A DNA stretch of 64,000 nt. Origin: Lachnospiraceae bacterium UBA3762. GTDB lineage: Bacteria; Bacillota; Clostridia; Lachnospirales; Lachnospiraceae. Positions within the stretch are counted from its first letter, which is position 1; every line of letters begins with the position of its first letter. The stretch spans positions 25,946 through 89,945 of the forward strand of contig DFGA01000011.1 of assembly GCA_002371615.1 (NCBI GenBank), read 5' to 3'. The notes below the pieces were generated by a model. The model was not told the DNA's origin, searched no databases, and worked only from the letters and a program-made list of their open reading frames with translations. A program made the position numbers and the translations under genes. This document shows, one piece after another, positions 33,256 to 42,789 of the stretch.

Positions 33256-35175
33256 ATGTCACCGAAATCAAATTATGATGCTAAGTCTATTACAGTTCTT
33301 GAAGGGCTTGATCCGGTCAGGGCTCGTCCCGGTATGTATATCGGAAGCACGACCACAAAGGGCCTTAATCATCTTATCTATGAGATTGTAGATAATTCCG
33401 TAGATGAACATTTAGCGGGTTTTTGCAACAGCATATGGGTAACTCTTGAAAGCGACGGAAGTGCTACTATAGAAGACAACGGCCGCGGTATTCCCGTGGG
33501 AATGCATGAAAAAGGTGTCAGCGCCGAGCGGGTTGTGTTTACGACACTTCATGCAGGAGGAAAGTTTGATAATGAGGTCTATAAAACAAGCGGAGGTCTG
33601 CACGGTGTCGGATCATCAGTCGTAAATGCCCTGTCCGAATATCTTGATATAGAGATAAAGCGTGACGGTAACATTTATCATGACCGTTATTCAAGAGGGA
33701 TCCCGGTGATCGAACTTGACAAGGGTCTTCTTCCGGTTATCGGCAAGTCCAGGAACACAGGTACCAAGATCAATTTTATGCCGGACGGAGAGATATTTGA
33801 GAAAACAAGGTTCAAAGAGGAAGATATCAAGTCACGGCTTCACGAAACCGCATATTTAAATCCCGAACTTACGATATATTATTGTGACAAGAGAGTCACG
33901 CCTTTCGACAAAGAAGAATTCCATGAGCCCGACGGTATAATCGGGTTTATCAAAGATATCAACAATCATAAAGAACCGGTTTGCGAGCCTGTATATTTTA
34001 GCGGGATATGCGACGGAATTAATGTAGAGATTGCATTTCAGTATGTTAATGAATTTCATGAAATAGTACTGGGCTTTTGCAACAACATATACAATTCCGA
34101 AGGCGGAACACATCTTACCGGATTCAAATCAATGTTCACAAATGTAATGAATAATTACGCAAGAGAACTCGGTATACTCAAGGACAAAGACCAGAATTAT
34201 ACAGGTGCCGATATACGAAACGGTATGACGGCAATTGTGTCCATCAAGCATCCGGACCCCAGATTTGAGGGACAGACCAAAACCAAGCTTGATAACCAGG
34301 ATGCAGCCAAATCCGTTTCCAAGATAACAGGAGATGAGTTACAACACTATTTTGACCGAAACCTTGATGCGCTTAAAGCTGTTCTTGCATGTGCCGAAAA
34401 GGCTGCCAAGATCAGAAAAAGCGAAGAAAAGGCGAAGACGAACATGCTTACACGGCAAAAGTACTCGTTTGATTCTAACGGAAAGCTAGCCAACTGTGAA
34501 AGCAAAGATCCGAAGAAATGCGAGATATTTATAGTCGAAGGAGACTCGGCCGGAGGAAGTGCCAAGACCGCAAGAAACAGAAATTACCAGGCTATCCTGC
34601 CGATCAGAGGTAAGATACTTAATGTCGAAAAAGCAAGCATTGACAAGGTCCTTGCCAATGCGGAAATCAAAACGATGATCAATGCTTTCGGATGTGGTTT
34701 TTCGGAAGGCTACGGAAATGATTTTGATATTGAAAAGTTACGATATGACAAGATCATAATCATGGCAGATGCGGACGTGGACGGGGCTCATATATCCACC
34801 CTGCTGCTTACTTTGTTTTATCGTTTCATGCCCGAACTGATCTATGAAGGGCATGTGTATATAGCCATGCCGCCGCTTTACAAAGCAATGCCGGCAAAAG
34901 GCGAAGATGAGTATCTGTATGATGACAAAGCACTTGCAGCATACAGGAAAGATCATACAAACTTTAAACTTCAAAGATATAAAGGACTCGGTGAAATGGA
35001 TGCCGAGCAGTTATGGGAAACCACACTCGATCCGGCAGCAAGAAGGCTTAAACTTGTCGAGATCGAAGATGCAAGACTTGCAAGCAATACAACTGAGATG
35101 CTTATGGGTAATGATGTTGCACCCCGTAAGGATTTTATATACAGGCATGCGCAGGAAGCAGAACTTGATTACTAA
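33256..35175 (+). CDS. parE: Type IIA topoisomerase subunit B (ParE/GyrB family)
   Basis: 639 residues, ATPase subunit. The GHKL ATP site is visible: EIVDNSVDEHLAG, DNGRGIPVGMH and GLHGVGSSVVNALS. The TOPRIM domain holds EGDSA (428-432) and DADVD (505-509), the metal-binding residues, followed by RYKGLGEMDAEQLWETT. The partner gene lacks a GyrA box, so this pair is better read as a topoisomerase IV-like decatenase than gyrase, whose genes are usually near dnaA. It sits between recG and rsmD. AAGGGG precedes the ATG. GyrB remains possible. Confidence 0.9.
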   Translation: MSPKSNYDAKSITVLEGLDPVRARPGMYIGSTTTKGLNHLIYEIVDNSVDEHLAGFCNSIWVTLESDGSATIEDNGRGIPVGMHEKGVSAERVVFTTLHAGGKFDNEVYKTSGGLHGVGSSVVNALSEYLDIEIKRDGNIYHDRYSRGIPVIELDKGLLPVIGKSRNTGTKINFMPDGEIFEKTRFKEEDIKSRLHETAYLNPELTIYYCDKRVTPFDKEEFHEPDGIIGFIKDINNHKEPVCEPVYFSGICDGINVEIAFQYVNEFHEIVLGFCNNIYNSEGGTHLTGFKSMFTNVMNNYARELGILKDKDQNYTGADIRNGMTAIVSIKHPDPRFEGQTKTKLDNQDAAKSVSKITGDELQHYFDRNLDALKAVLACAEKAAKIRKSEEKAKTNMLTRQKYSFDSNGKLANCESKDPKKCEIFIVEGDSAGGSAKTARNRNYQAILPIRGKILNVEKASIDKVLANAEIKTMINAFGCGFSEGYGNDFDIEKLRYDKIIIMADADVDGAHISTLLLTLFYRFMPELIYEGHVYIAMPPLYKAMPAKGEDEYLYDDKALAAYRKDHTNFKLQRYKGLGEMDAEQLWETTLDPAARRLKLVEIEDARLASNTTEMLMGNDVAPRKDFIYRHAQEAELDY

Positions 35176-35203
35176 TTGACCCGTATGGAAAGTGAGTTTG
35201 AAA

Positions 35204-37468
35204 ATGGCACAAAAAAAAGCACCGGAGATCATTGAAGAAAACATAATTAAGACAGAATACTCCGATGTTATGCAAAAATCATATATCGATTATGCAATGA
35301 GCGTTATTATTGCAAGAGCGCTTCCTGATGTAAGGGACGGTCTGAAGCCTGTTCAGAGAAGAACTCTGTACGATATGTATGAACTTAACAACCGGTACGA
35401 CAGACCGCATCTTAAGTCTGCCCGTATTGTCGGTGATACTATGGGTAAATACCATCCTCACGGTGACAGCTCAATATATGACTGTCTTGTTGTGATGAGT
35501 CAGGACTTCAAAAAGGGGATGGCTCTTGTTGACGGGCACGGAAACTTCGGCTCAATAGAAGGAGACGGTGCCGCTGCGATGAGATATACCGAAGCAAGGC
35601 TTCGCAAAATCGCCCAGGAAGAGATGTTGTCCGACCTTGATAAAGATGTCGTTGATTTTGTGCCGAATTATGATGAGACCGATAAAGAGCCGGTTGTATT
35701 GCCTTGCAGATTTCCGAACCTTCTTGTTAACGGTTCCGAAGGAATTGCCGTCGGAATGGCCACCAACATGCCGCCGCATAACCTCGGAGAAGTAATAGAT
35801 GCCGAAGTTGCTTATATGAAGAATAATATGATCACAACGGAGGAGCTTCTTAAGATCATGCCGGGACCTGATTTTCCGACAGGAGGTATCGTAACAAATC
35901 AGGATGAACTTAAGGAGATATATGAAACCGGAACCGGCAAGATCAAAATCCGCGGGAAAATAGAACTTGAAGTTGCAAAGGGCGGTAAGCCATCGCTTGT
36001 TATAACCGAGATTCCTTATACGATGATAGGAGCAAATATTTCAAAGTTCATGCTTGATATAGTATCTCTTATCGATACACGCAAGACAACCGATATTGTT
36101 GATATTTCCAATCAGTCAAGCAAAGAAGGAATCCGGATAGTTATTGAACTCAAAAAAGATGCCGATGTGGAAAACGTCAGAAACATGCTTCTCAAGAAAA
36201 CGCGTCTTGAGGATACATTCGGCGTCAATATGCTTGCTATCAGCGATGGAAGGCCGGAAGTACTGGGCCTTAAGGCTATTATATCCCACCATGTTAATTT
36301 CATGAGGGAACTCGAGACCCGTAAGTATAAAACCCTCCTTACACGTGAACTTGACAAGAAAGAGATACAGGAAGGCCTTATTAAGGCAGTTGATGTTATA
36401 GATGTCATTATTGAGATACTTCGCGGATCCAAAGATATCAAAACCGCGAAAGCTTGTCTTACGGGCGGAATTACGGAAGGCATCAAGTTCAAATCAAGAA
36501 TATCCGAAAAAATCGCAAGCCAGCTTAGGTTTTCCGACAGGCAGGCGTCGGCGATACTTGAAATGAGACTGTATAAGCTGATCGGACTTGAGATGGATGC
36601 CCTAATCGCGGAACATGACAAGACCCTCAAGGATATCAAGGAATTCAAAGAGATACTTACAAAACCCGAAAAAATGGATTCGGTTATAATAAAAGGTCTT
36701 GAAGCAGTTAAAAAGGAATACTCCAGACCGAGAAGAACCGCCATAGAAAACGCCGAGGATGTTGTCTTTGAAGAGAAGAAGACAGAGGAGATGGAAGTCG
36801 TATTTCTTATGGACAGGTTTGGATATGCCAAAACTGTTGATACTGCAACCTATGAGCGCAACAGGGATGCTGCCGATGCTGAATTTACCACAAGTTTCAA
36901 GTGCCTGAATACCGGAAGGATATGTATCTTTACCAATACCGGAGTAATGCACTCCGTTAAAGTATCGGATCTGCCCTTCGGAAAGTTCAGGGATAAGGGA
37001 ATACCTATTGATAATGTCAGCAATTACAATTCATCCGAAGAGAGGATAATATATGTTCTTCCAATGGGAGACCTTGTACTTCAAAAGCTTATGTTCGGTA
37101 CTAAAAATGGAATGTTTAAGCAGGTATACGGAAGCGAGTTTGATGTTATCAAACGTACCGTGGCAGCAACCGGTCTTGCCGATCAGGATGAAGTTATAAG
37201 TGTATTTCCTGTTACGGAACAAAAGTATGTCGTTTTACAGACTGAATTTGATGTATTTCTTAAGTTTGAACTTGATGAGATCCCGCTCAAGAAGAAAGGT
37301 GCCATCGGAGTCAGGGCAATTAAACTGACGGGAAACGATCATGTTTCAAATGTATATTATCTGTTTGAAGAAGATGATACGAGTGTCAAAGTCGGCAGCA
37401 GGGAAGTTTTGTTATCCAGACTCAAAGCTGCAAGACGTGACACTAAAGGCAGTAAACTCAGGGGCTGA
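35204..37468 (+). CDS. parC: Type IIA topoisomerase subunit A (ParC-like)
   Basis: About 754 residues, DNA breakage-reunion subunit. The N-terminal winged-helix domain has RALPDVRDGLKPVQRR and the catalytic Tyr128 in AAMRYTEARL. The quinolone region HPHGDSSIYD is conserved. The C-terminal part (about 520-754) has beta-pinwheel blades such as TNTGVMHSVKVSDLP, but no QRRGGKG-type GyrA box, which argues against DNA-wrapping gyrase activity. I prefer ATG 35204; an in-frame GTG at 35192 is possible. It starts 28 bases after parE. Confidence 0.9.
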   Translation: MAQKKAPEIIEENIIKTEYSDVMQKSYIDYAMSVIIARALPDVRDGLKPVQRRTLYDMYELNNRYDRPHLKSARIVGDTMGKYHPHGDSSIYDCLVVMSQDFKKGMALVDGHGNFGSIEGDGAAAMRYTEARLRKIAQEEMLSDLDKDVVDFVPNYDETDKEPVVLPCRFPNLLVNGSEGIAVGMATNMPPHNLGEVIDAEVAYMKNNMITTEELLKIMPGPDFPTGGIVTNQDELKEIYETGTGKIKIRGKIELEVAKGGKPSLVITEIPYTMIGANISKFMLDIVSLIDTRKTTDIVDISNQSSKEGIRIVIELKKDADVENVRNMLLKKTRLEDTFGVNMLAISDGRPEVLGLKAIISHHVNFMRELETRKYKTLLTRELDKKEIQEGLIKAVDVIDVIIEILRGSKDIKTAKACLTGGITEGIKFKSRISEKIASQLRFSDRQASAILEMRLYKLIGLEMDALIAEHDKTLKDIKEFKEILTKPEKMDSVIIKGLEAVKKEYSRPRRTAIENAEDVVFEEKKTEEMEVVFLMDRFGYAKTVDTATYERNRDAADAEFTTSFKCLNTGRICIFTNTGVMHSVKVSDLPFGKFRDKGIPIDNVSNYNSSEERIIYVLPMGDLVLQKLMFGTKNGMFKQVYGSEFDVIKRTVAATGLADQDEVISVFPVTEQKYVVLQTEFDVFLKFELDEIPLKKKGAIGVRAIKLTGNDHVSNVYYLFEEDDTSVKVGSREVLLSRLKAARRDTKGSKLRG

Positions 37469-37473
37469 GCGTC

Positions 37474-38028
37474 ATGAGGGTTATCGCAGGAAGCGCCAGA
37501 AGGCTCACACTTGTAACTCCAAAGGGGAATGTAACACGTCCGACAAGTGATAAAGTAAAAGAGACTTTGTTTAATATCCTTGCCGACAGATTATATGGTG
37601 TCCGATTCCTTGATCTGTTTTCGGGAAGCGGAGGGATCGGTATTGAGGCTCTCTCCCGCGGAGCCTCCCGGTGTACTTTTATTGAGAAAGACAGGAATGC
37701 TGTTTCATGTATCAAAAAGAACCTTGCCACTACCGGCTTTGAAAATGTGGCAACGATCTATCCCTATGATGTCAGGACATGTCTTAACAATATTGAGACT
37801 TTTGGCGGCTATGATATCGTATTTATGGATCCGCCGTACGGGATGGGAATTGAGAAAGATGTACTTTCATTATTATCCGGATCGGATATAATAAAAAAAG
37901 ATTCTCTTATAATCGTGGAAAGTTCGAGCACTACCGGATTTGATTATCTTGACGACCTGGGCTTTGATGCGGTAAGAATCAAGGAATACAAGAACAATAA
38001 GCATGTGTTTATACAATATAAAAGTTGA
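37474..38028 (+). CDS. rsmD: 16S rRNA (guanine966-N2)-methyltransferase
   Basis: 184 residues. It opens with MRVIAGSARRL and TRPTSDKVKETLFNIL, typical of RsmD. It has the SAM-binding FLDLFSGSGGIGIEALSRGA and the catalytic DPPY at 119-122. It modifies G966 of 16S rRNA. The rsmD-coaD pair is a conserved order in Firmicutes. It begins 5 bases after the parC-like stop, so it is part of the topoisomerase transcription unit. Confidence 0.96.
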   Translation: MRVIAGSARRLTLVTPKGNVTRPTSDKVKETLFNILADRLYGVRFLDLFSGSGGIGIEALSRGASRCTFIEKDRNAVSCIKKNLATTGFENVATIYPYDVRTCLNNIETFGGYDIVFMDPPYGMGIEKDVLSLLSGSDIIKKDSLIIVESSSTTGFDYLDDLGFDAVRIKEYKNNKHVFIQYKS

Positions 38029-38046
38029 TCCGACGGAGGCTGGTGT

Positions 38047-38538
38047 ATGAAAAAAGCAATATATCCGGGTAGTTTTGATCCTGTTACATACGGTCACATA
38101 GACATTATCGAAAGAGCATCCGATATATTTGACGAACTGATCGTTGCTGTTCTTAACAACAAGGCTAAAACTCCGTTGTTTTCTGTTGATGAACGTGTTA
38201 ATATATTAAATAAGGTTTTAGGTTCTTTGCCGAATGTAAGAGTGCTCAGTTATGAAGGGCTGCTGGTTGATTTTGCTGTTTCGAACGGTGCCGGCGTTGT
38301 AGTAAGGGGTTTGCGGGCGGTAACAGATTTTGAATATGAACTTCAGCTTGCACAGACTAACAGTGTATTAAACAGCGGTGTAGATACGGTTTTTCTTACA
38401 ACTTCTTTAAAATACGCTTATCTTTCCAGCTCCACAGTCAAGGAAGTTGCAAGTTACGGTGGAGATATCAGTAAATTTGTACCACCATATGTTGAAGAAC
38501 TGACACATGAGAAATTTGGAATAAAAAAGGGGTATTAA
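38047..38538 (+). CDS. coaD: Phosphopantetheine adenylyltransferase
   Basis: 163 residues, standard length. It transfers AMP from ATP to 4'-phosphopantetheine, the fourth step of coenzyme A synthesis. The nucleotidyltransferase motif is YPGSFDPVTYGH (6-17), with the catalytic TxGH at 14-17. VVRGLRAVTDFEYELQLA and YLSSSTVKEVASYGGD are the other family blocks. GGAGG sits 5-10 bases before the ATG. Confidence 0.98.
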   Translation: MKKAIYPGSFDPVTYGHIDIIERASDIFDELIVAVLNNKAKTPLFSVDERVNILNKVLGSLPNVRVLSYEGLLVDFAVSNGAGVVVRGLRAVTDFEYELQLAQTNSVLNSGVDTVFLTTSLKYAYLSSSTVKEVASYGGDISKFVPPYVEELTHEKFGIKKGY

Positions 38539-38552
38539 ACAGGAGAGTGTAA

Positions 38553-39188
38553 ATGAGCAGCAGGATAGAACAGGTTATCGACGAGATAGAGTTATTCATT
38601 TCCGAATGCAAATATCAGACTTTTTCATCGACAAATATAATTGTCGATAAAGACAGGATGGATGAACTCTTAAGGGATCTGAGGTTACGTACACCCGAAG
38701 AGATCAAGAAATACCAGAAGATCATCAGCAATAAAGAGCGTATTCTGCAGGATGCAAGAGATAAGGCAGATGCCATGCTCAATATGGCTCAGGCTGAGAC
38801 GGTCAGGATGGTGGATGAGAATGAGATCATGCAACAGGCATATGCTCAGGCCGGAGAAGTTGTTAAACAGGCTACTGAACAGGCCCAACAGATCGTTGAT
38901 ATGGCGACTATTGAAGCAAACAATGTTAAGCAGTCGGCTATGGAATATACTTTCGGACAACTGTCCAAACTTCAGGAGATCATCGATCATGCCATAGGAA
39001 CCGCAGATGCCAAGTACGGTGATCTGCTTGCAAAGCTTCGTGAATGCGAAACGATAATTGCCCAGGACAGATCACAGTTGTATCCGCAGGTTGAACTTGA
39101 TAACGATATTGCCGCACTTGAGGGCTATCCGACAGGACAGGCAGGCGGCAACGGAGAGGGCGGCGGAAAGGCTGTTAGTGTTATTTGA
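38553..39188 (+). CDS. Coiled-coil protein downstream of coaD, unknown function
   Basis: 211 residues, cytosolic and mostly helical. A heptad-rich central section (about 45-165) is rich in Ala, Gln and Glu, and the Gly-rich tail (about 190-211) is probably disordered. Relatives downstream of coaD in Lachnospiraceae are often annotated as ATPase or V-type ATPase subunit H-like because of the coiled coil. I see no Walker motifs and no catalytic site. DivIVA-like or scaffold roles are possible. It is the last gene of the operon; a terminator follows. Confidence 0.72.
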   Translation: MSSRIEQVIDEIELFISECKYQTFSSTNIIVDKDRMDELLRDLRLRTPEEIKKYQKIISNKERILQDARDKADAMLNMAQAETVRMVDENEIMQQAYAQAGEVVKQATEQAQQIVDMATIEANNVKQSAMEYTFGQLSKLQEIIDHAIGTADAKYGDLLAKLRECETIIAQDRSQLYPQVELDNDIAALEGYPTGQAGGNGEGGGKAVSVI

Positions 39189-39198
39189 CCTGATATAG

Positions 39199-39228
39199 AG
39201 CGAAACCGCATGGAGGTTTCGCTTTTTT
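39199..39228 (+). terminator. Rho-independent terminator after the coaD-linked gene
   Basis: Nine-bp stem (39199-39207 with 39215-39223), seven-base loop, run of T. Confidence 0.92.
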
Positions 39229-39257
39229 ATTAACATACGTAAATGAAAGGATTGCAT

Positions 39258-40712
39258 ATGGATCGTATTCTATCCGGGCTTGAGCCTGAACGGGTTTTTT
39301 ATTACTTCGAGGAAATATCCCAAATTCCGAGACCATCCGGAAGATGCAAAATGATAAGCGATTATGTTGTGAATTTTGCAAAGGATCATAATCTGGAATA
39401 TGTTCAGGACAGTTTGGGAAATGTTCTTGTCAGAAAGCCTTCAAACAGAGAAGACGATAACCGCCCTGTTGTTATTCTGCAAGGCCATATGGATATGGTC
39501 TGCGAAAAGAATTATGATTACGAAGCAAAGCATGATTTTACCAGGGATGGTTTGAAACTTCAACTCCTTGATGATTATATATATGCCAAAGGTACTACGC
39601 TCGGAGCGGATGACGGTATAGCTGTTGCATATATGTTAAGTATACTTGAGGATGACAGCCTTGATATTCCCGAAATTGAAGCGTTGTTTACCGTTGACGA
39701 AGAGGACGGGATGAAAGGTGCACTTGCTTTTGATACTTCAGTTCTCAAGGGGAAACTTCTGATCAATCTTGATCATGAAATTTCCGGAGAGCTCCTTACC
39801 TGCAGTGCGGGAGGTAAGCGTGTCAAGTGTACGGTTCCCGTCAGATACAAAAAAGTATCCGGTGTCGGATACAGTATAATTGTTTGCGGACTTTGCGGCG
39901 GACACTCCGGGATGGAGATCGATAAAGGAAGAGGAAATGCCAATCTTCTTCTTGGACGGTTATTACATACCATCACAAAGAATATGGATTATTCTCTCAA
40001 GTATATCGGAGGCGGGCTGACGGATTCCGCAATTCCAAGGGAAGCCAAGGCTGAAATAATCATTGACAGTAAAGACATTGATACGTTGGAGAACGTAGTT
40101 GAGAAATATTCCGCTATCATCTGCGGCGAATTCGAAGGTATAGAAGATAATATGATGATATATGCGGAAAACAAAGGTGAAGATACGGCTATGTGCCTTG
40201 ACAGTGAGTCAAAACGCCACATAGGTTTTCTTCTTAATACGATACCCGATGGTATTATCAAGATGAGCCGCAAGAACGAAGGGCTGGTCAGAACATCGTT
40301 AAATAGCGGGATCATGCAGTTGTCCGACAATGAATTTGTACTGATCGTTAATATGAGAAGTCTTGCGGAATCGGAAAAAGAGGCTCTGGCGGACAAAATA
40401 GAGTATCTTGCCGAAATGGCGGGCGGAACAATAAGCGAAGAATACGACTATCCTGCATGGGAATTCCATGAAGAATCCAATCTTCGCAGAACTGCTTTTG
40501 AAGTATATCAGAAAATGTTTGGCCATAACCCGAGACTTCGCGGGTTTCATGCAGGACTGGAATGCGGCGTGTTTTATAAGAGGATAGAAGGTGTTGATAT
40601 TATTTCTTTCGGCCCGGATATTACAAATATACACACCCCCAAAGAAAGATTGTCGATCTCAAGTGCCAAAAAGGTATATGAATACCTGATTGAAATATTA
40701 AAAACAATATAG
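39258..40712 (+). CDS. pepD: Aminoacyl-histidine (Xaa-His) dipeptidase, M20 family
   Basis: 484 residues, cytosolic zinc dipeptidase of the PepD/carnosinase type. Metal and catalytic residues are readable: QGHMDMV, GADDGIAVAY and the general-base pair in VDEEDGMKGA. The C-terminal RGFHAGLECGVF and ISFGPDITNIHTPKERLSI segments are typical of PepD. I chose ATG 39258 because AAAGG (39246-39250) is 7 bases upstream; an ATG at 39243 would lie upstream of that site. No good promoter is visible between the preceding terminator and the start. Confidence 0.92.
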   Translation: MDRILSGLEPERVFYYFEEISQIPRPSGRCKMISDYVVNFAKDHNLEYVQDSLGNVLVRKPSNREDDNRPVVILQGHMDMVCEKNYDYEAKHDFTRDGLKLQLLDDYIYAKGTTLGADDGIAVAYMLSILEDDSLDIPEIEALFTVDEEDGMKGALAFDTSVLKGKLLINLDHEISGELLTCSAGGKRVKCTVPVRYKKVSGVGYSIIVCGLCGGHSGMEIDKGRGNANLLLGRLLHTITKNMDYSLKYIGGGLTDSAIPREAKAEIIIDSKDIDTLENVVEKYSAIICGEFEGIEDNMMIYAENKGEDTAMCLDSESKRHIGFLLNTIPDGIIKMSRKNEGLVRTSLNSGIMQLSDNEFVLIVNMRSLAESEKEALADKIEYLAEMAGGTISEEYDYPAWEFHEESNLRRTAFEVYQKMFGHNPRLRGFHAGLECGVFYKRIEGVDIISFGPDITNIHTPKERLSISSAKKVYEYLIEILKTI

Positions 40713-40713
40713 T

Positions 40714-42114
40714 ATGGAATTACCTTTTAACTTTTGTGAATCTATGCGCTCTCTGATCCCGGAGGAGTATGATTCATTTATGGAATCGTATAATAAAACA
40801 CCGTTTAGCGGACTTCGGGTCAACACATCCAAGATAAGCTGTGATGAATTCGAAAAGATATCTCCGTATCATATTGAAAAGATTGAATATGTCCCAAACG
40901 GTTATTACATAGATGATGCGGATGCTTGGTGCAAACATCCGTATTATTATGCCGGGCTTTATTATATTCAGGAACCGTCGGCGATGCTTCCGGCAAGTAT
41001 ACTTAATGTTAAGGAAGGGGATATCGTCTGCGATCTTTGTGCAGCGCCGGGCGGAAAATCGACCGAGCTTTCCTGTCATAACCCGGGGATCCTTGTGTCT
41101 AATGATATAAGTTTTTCAAGGACAATTCCACTTGTTAAAAACATGGAATTGTTTGGAAATGATAATTACCTGATATGCTGTGAGGAGCCCGGGAAGCTTT
41201 CTAAGATATACCGCGAAACCTTCGATAAGATACTTGTCGATGCTCCGTGTTCCGGGGAAGGGATGTTTCGAAAAGAGCCTCATCTTATTGATTCATATAA
41301 GAAAAACGGGCCTGCTTATTACAGAAGGATTCAGAAGGACATACTTGGTGACGCATACAAAATGCTTCGCCCGGGCGGTTATCTGCTATATTCGACATGT
41401 ACTTTTTCCGATCTCGAAGACGAATCGGTGATAAATGATTTTCTCTCGGAGCATGATGATCTGTCTGTGGTACATACAGATAAAGCCTGTGGGCTTACGG
41501 GACCGTATGACAAATATGCCGGCAACGGGCTGCTCAAAGGATGTGTGCATGCCCTTCCACATAAGTTCAAAGGTGAGGGCCACTTTGTGGCACTGATTCA
41601 TAAAGGTGGAAACTGGGATGATACAAAAACCGTTCATGAGTCACCGTTTCGCGTTTTCGATGATCTGCCGGAAAGTGTAAAAGCTTTCTCGGATAATTTT
41701 ACAAAAGAGTATAAAAACACTTTTTCACAAAAGCATTTTCTGATAAAAGAAGACGGTTATATATATATGATGCCCGCTCTGGCTGACATTGTTTATAACA
41801 GGAGTGTACGTTATATCAGGACCGGAATCTGTATCGGAAAAACTAATAAAAAAGACCGCTTTGTACCGAATACCGCGTTTGCGCTGTCGCTTAGACAAAG
41901 CGATTTTATAAATACAATAGATCTTCCGGCTGATGACCCTAAGGTCATTAAATATCTGAAAGGAGAAACTGTTGTTAACGACGGTTGCGAAGCTTTCACT
42001 CAAACTGCCGGAGGTTATGTTCTCGTATGTGTCGATTCCTATCCGCTCGGATTTGGGATATTTGACGGTTATAAAATAAAAAATCTGTATGAAAAGGGAT
42101 GGGTATACAGATAG
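40714..42114 (+). CDS. RsmF/RsmB-type rRNA cytosine-C5 methyltransferase
   Basis: 466 residues of the NOL1/NOP2/sun family. The SAM site is CDLCAAPGGKSTEL, and both catalytic cysteines are present: Cys179 in DAPCSGEGMF and Cys229 in STCTF. The N-terminal RNA-recognition region contains GLRVNTSK and YIQEPSAMLPA. The C-terminal PUA-like part (about 300-466) matches the RsmF branch, which makes m5C in 16S rRNA. The target nucleotide is not readable from sequence. It starts one base after pepD and abuts the HAD gene directly. Confidence 0.88.
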   Translation: MELPFNFCESMRSLIPEEYDSFMESYNKTPFSGLRVNTSKISCDEFEKISPYHIEKIEYVPNGYYIDDADAWCKHPYYYAGLYYIQEPSAMLPASILNVKEGDIVCDLCAAPGGKSTELSCHNPGILVSNDISFSRTIPLVKNMELFGNDNYLICCEEPGKLSKIYRETFDKILVDAPCSGEGMFRKEPHLIDSYKKNGPAYYRRIQKDILGDAYKMLRPGGYLLYSTCTFSDLEDESVINDFLSEHDDLSVVHTDKACGLTGPYDKYAGNGLLKGCVHALPHKFKGEGHFVALIHKGGNWDDTKTVHESPFRVFDDLPESVKAFSDNFTKEYKNTFSQKHFLIKEDGYIYMMPALADIVYNRSVRYIRTGICIGKTNKKDRFVPNTAFALSLRQSDFINTIDLPADDPKVIKYLKGETVVNDGCEAFTQTAGGYVLVCVDSYPLGFGIFDGYKIKNLYEKGWVYR

Positions 42115-42789
42115 ATGTGGAAAGAAATACTTGATAATACACAGGCTGTTTTGTTTGATCTTGACGGAACGGTAATCGACTCCATGTGGATATGGAAAAA
42201 CATAGATATAGAGTATTTCAAAAGATGCAGGATAGACATGCCCTCCAATTATCAAAAAGAGATTGAGGGGTTGAGCTTTTATGATACGGCGGTATATACC
42301 CATGATAATTATTTACCGCATATAAGCATCCAAAAACTAATGGATGACTGGAATGAGATGGCGTACCATCACTATTCCAATATCGTAAAACCCAAGGAAT
42401 ATGTCAGAGAGTTTCTGGAATATCTGAAGAAGCGCGGGACCAAACTCGGTATTGCAACAAGCAATTCCCGTATGCTCTGTACTGCTACTCTTAAGAATAA
42501 CAACCTTCTTGATTACTTTGATTCGATCATTACAGGTGAAGTAGAAGGGGCAGGGAAACCGTTCCCGGATGTATATCTTAACTCTGCTTCGGCAGTCGGA
42601 GCTGCTCCGGAAAAATGCCTCGTATTTGAAGACGTTGTAAACGGGATCATAGCCGGCAATAATGCAGGTATGACGACTGTAGCCATTCATGATGATTATT
42701 CGGTGTACCAGTGGGATGAAAAATGCCGTATCGCCGATTACAACATTATGTCCTACAAGGAGATAGTGGATGAAGTATATAATGCGTGA
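42115..42789 (+). CDS. HAD-superfamily phosphatase, beta-phosphoglucomutase-like
   Basis: 224 residues. HAD motif I is FDLDGTVIDS (nucleophile Asp about residue 15), motif II ATSN, motif III Lys in GKPFPDVYL, motif IV VFEDVVNG. A four-helix cap sits between motifs I and II, as in beta-phosphoglucomutase and PGP-like phosphatases. The substrate is unknown. It begins on the base after the rsmF-like stop and overlaps the next gene by 20 bases, so the genes from pepD to recU look like one operon. Confidence 0.9.
   Translation: MWKEILDNTQAVLFDLDGTVIDSMWIWKNIDIEYFKRCRIDMPSNYQKEIEGLSFYDTAVYTHDNYLPHISIQKLMDDWNEMAYHHYSNIVKPKEYVREFLEYLKKRGTKLGIATSNSRMLCTATLKNNNLLDYFDSIITGEVEGAGKPFPDVYLNSASAVGAAPEKCLVFEDVVNGIIAGNNAGMTTVAIHDDYSVYQWDEKCRIADYNIMSYKEIVDEVYNA

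Noticed and set aside
36112..36831. A 239-codon minus-strand frame opposite the parC-like gene
   Set aside because: Serine/leucine/isoleucine-rich translation typical of antisense frames; the + strand gene is unambiguous.
33256..37468. Calling the pair gyrB-gyrA
   Set aside because: No GyrA box in the A subunit, and the location is not near dnaA; kept as a topo IV-like pair, with some doubt.
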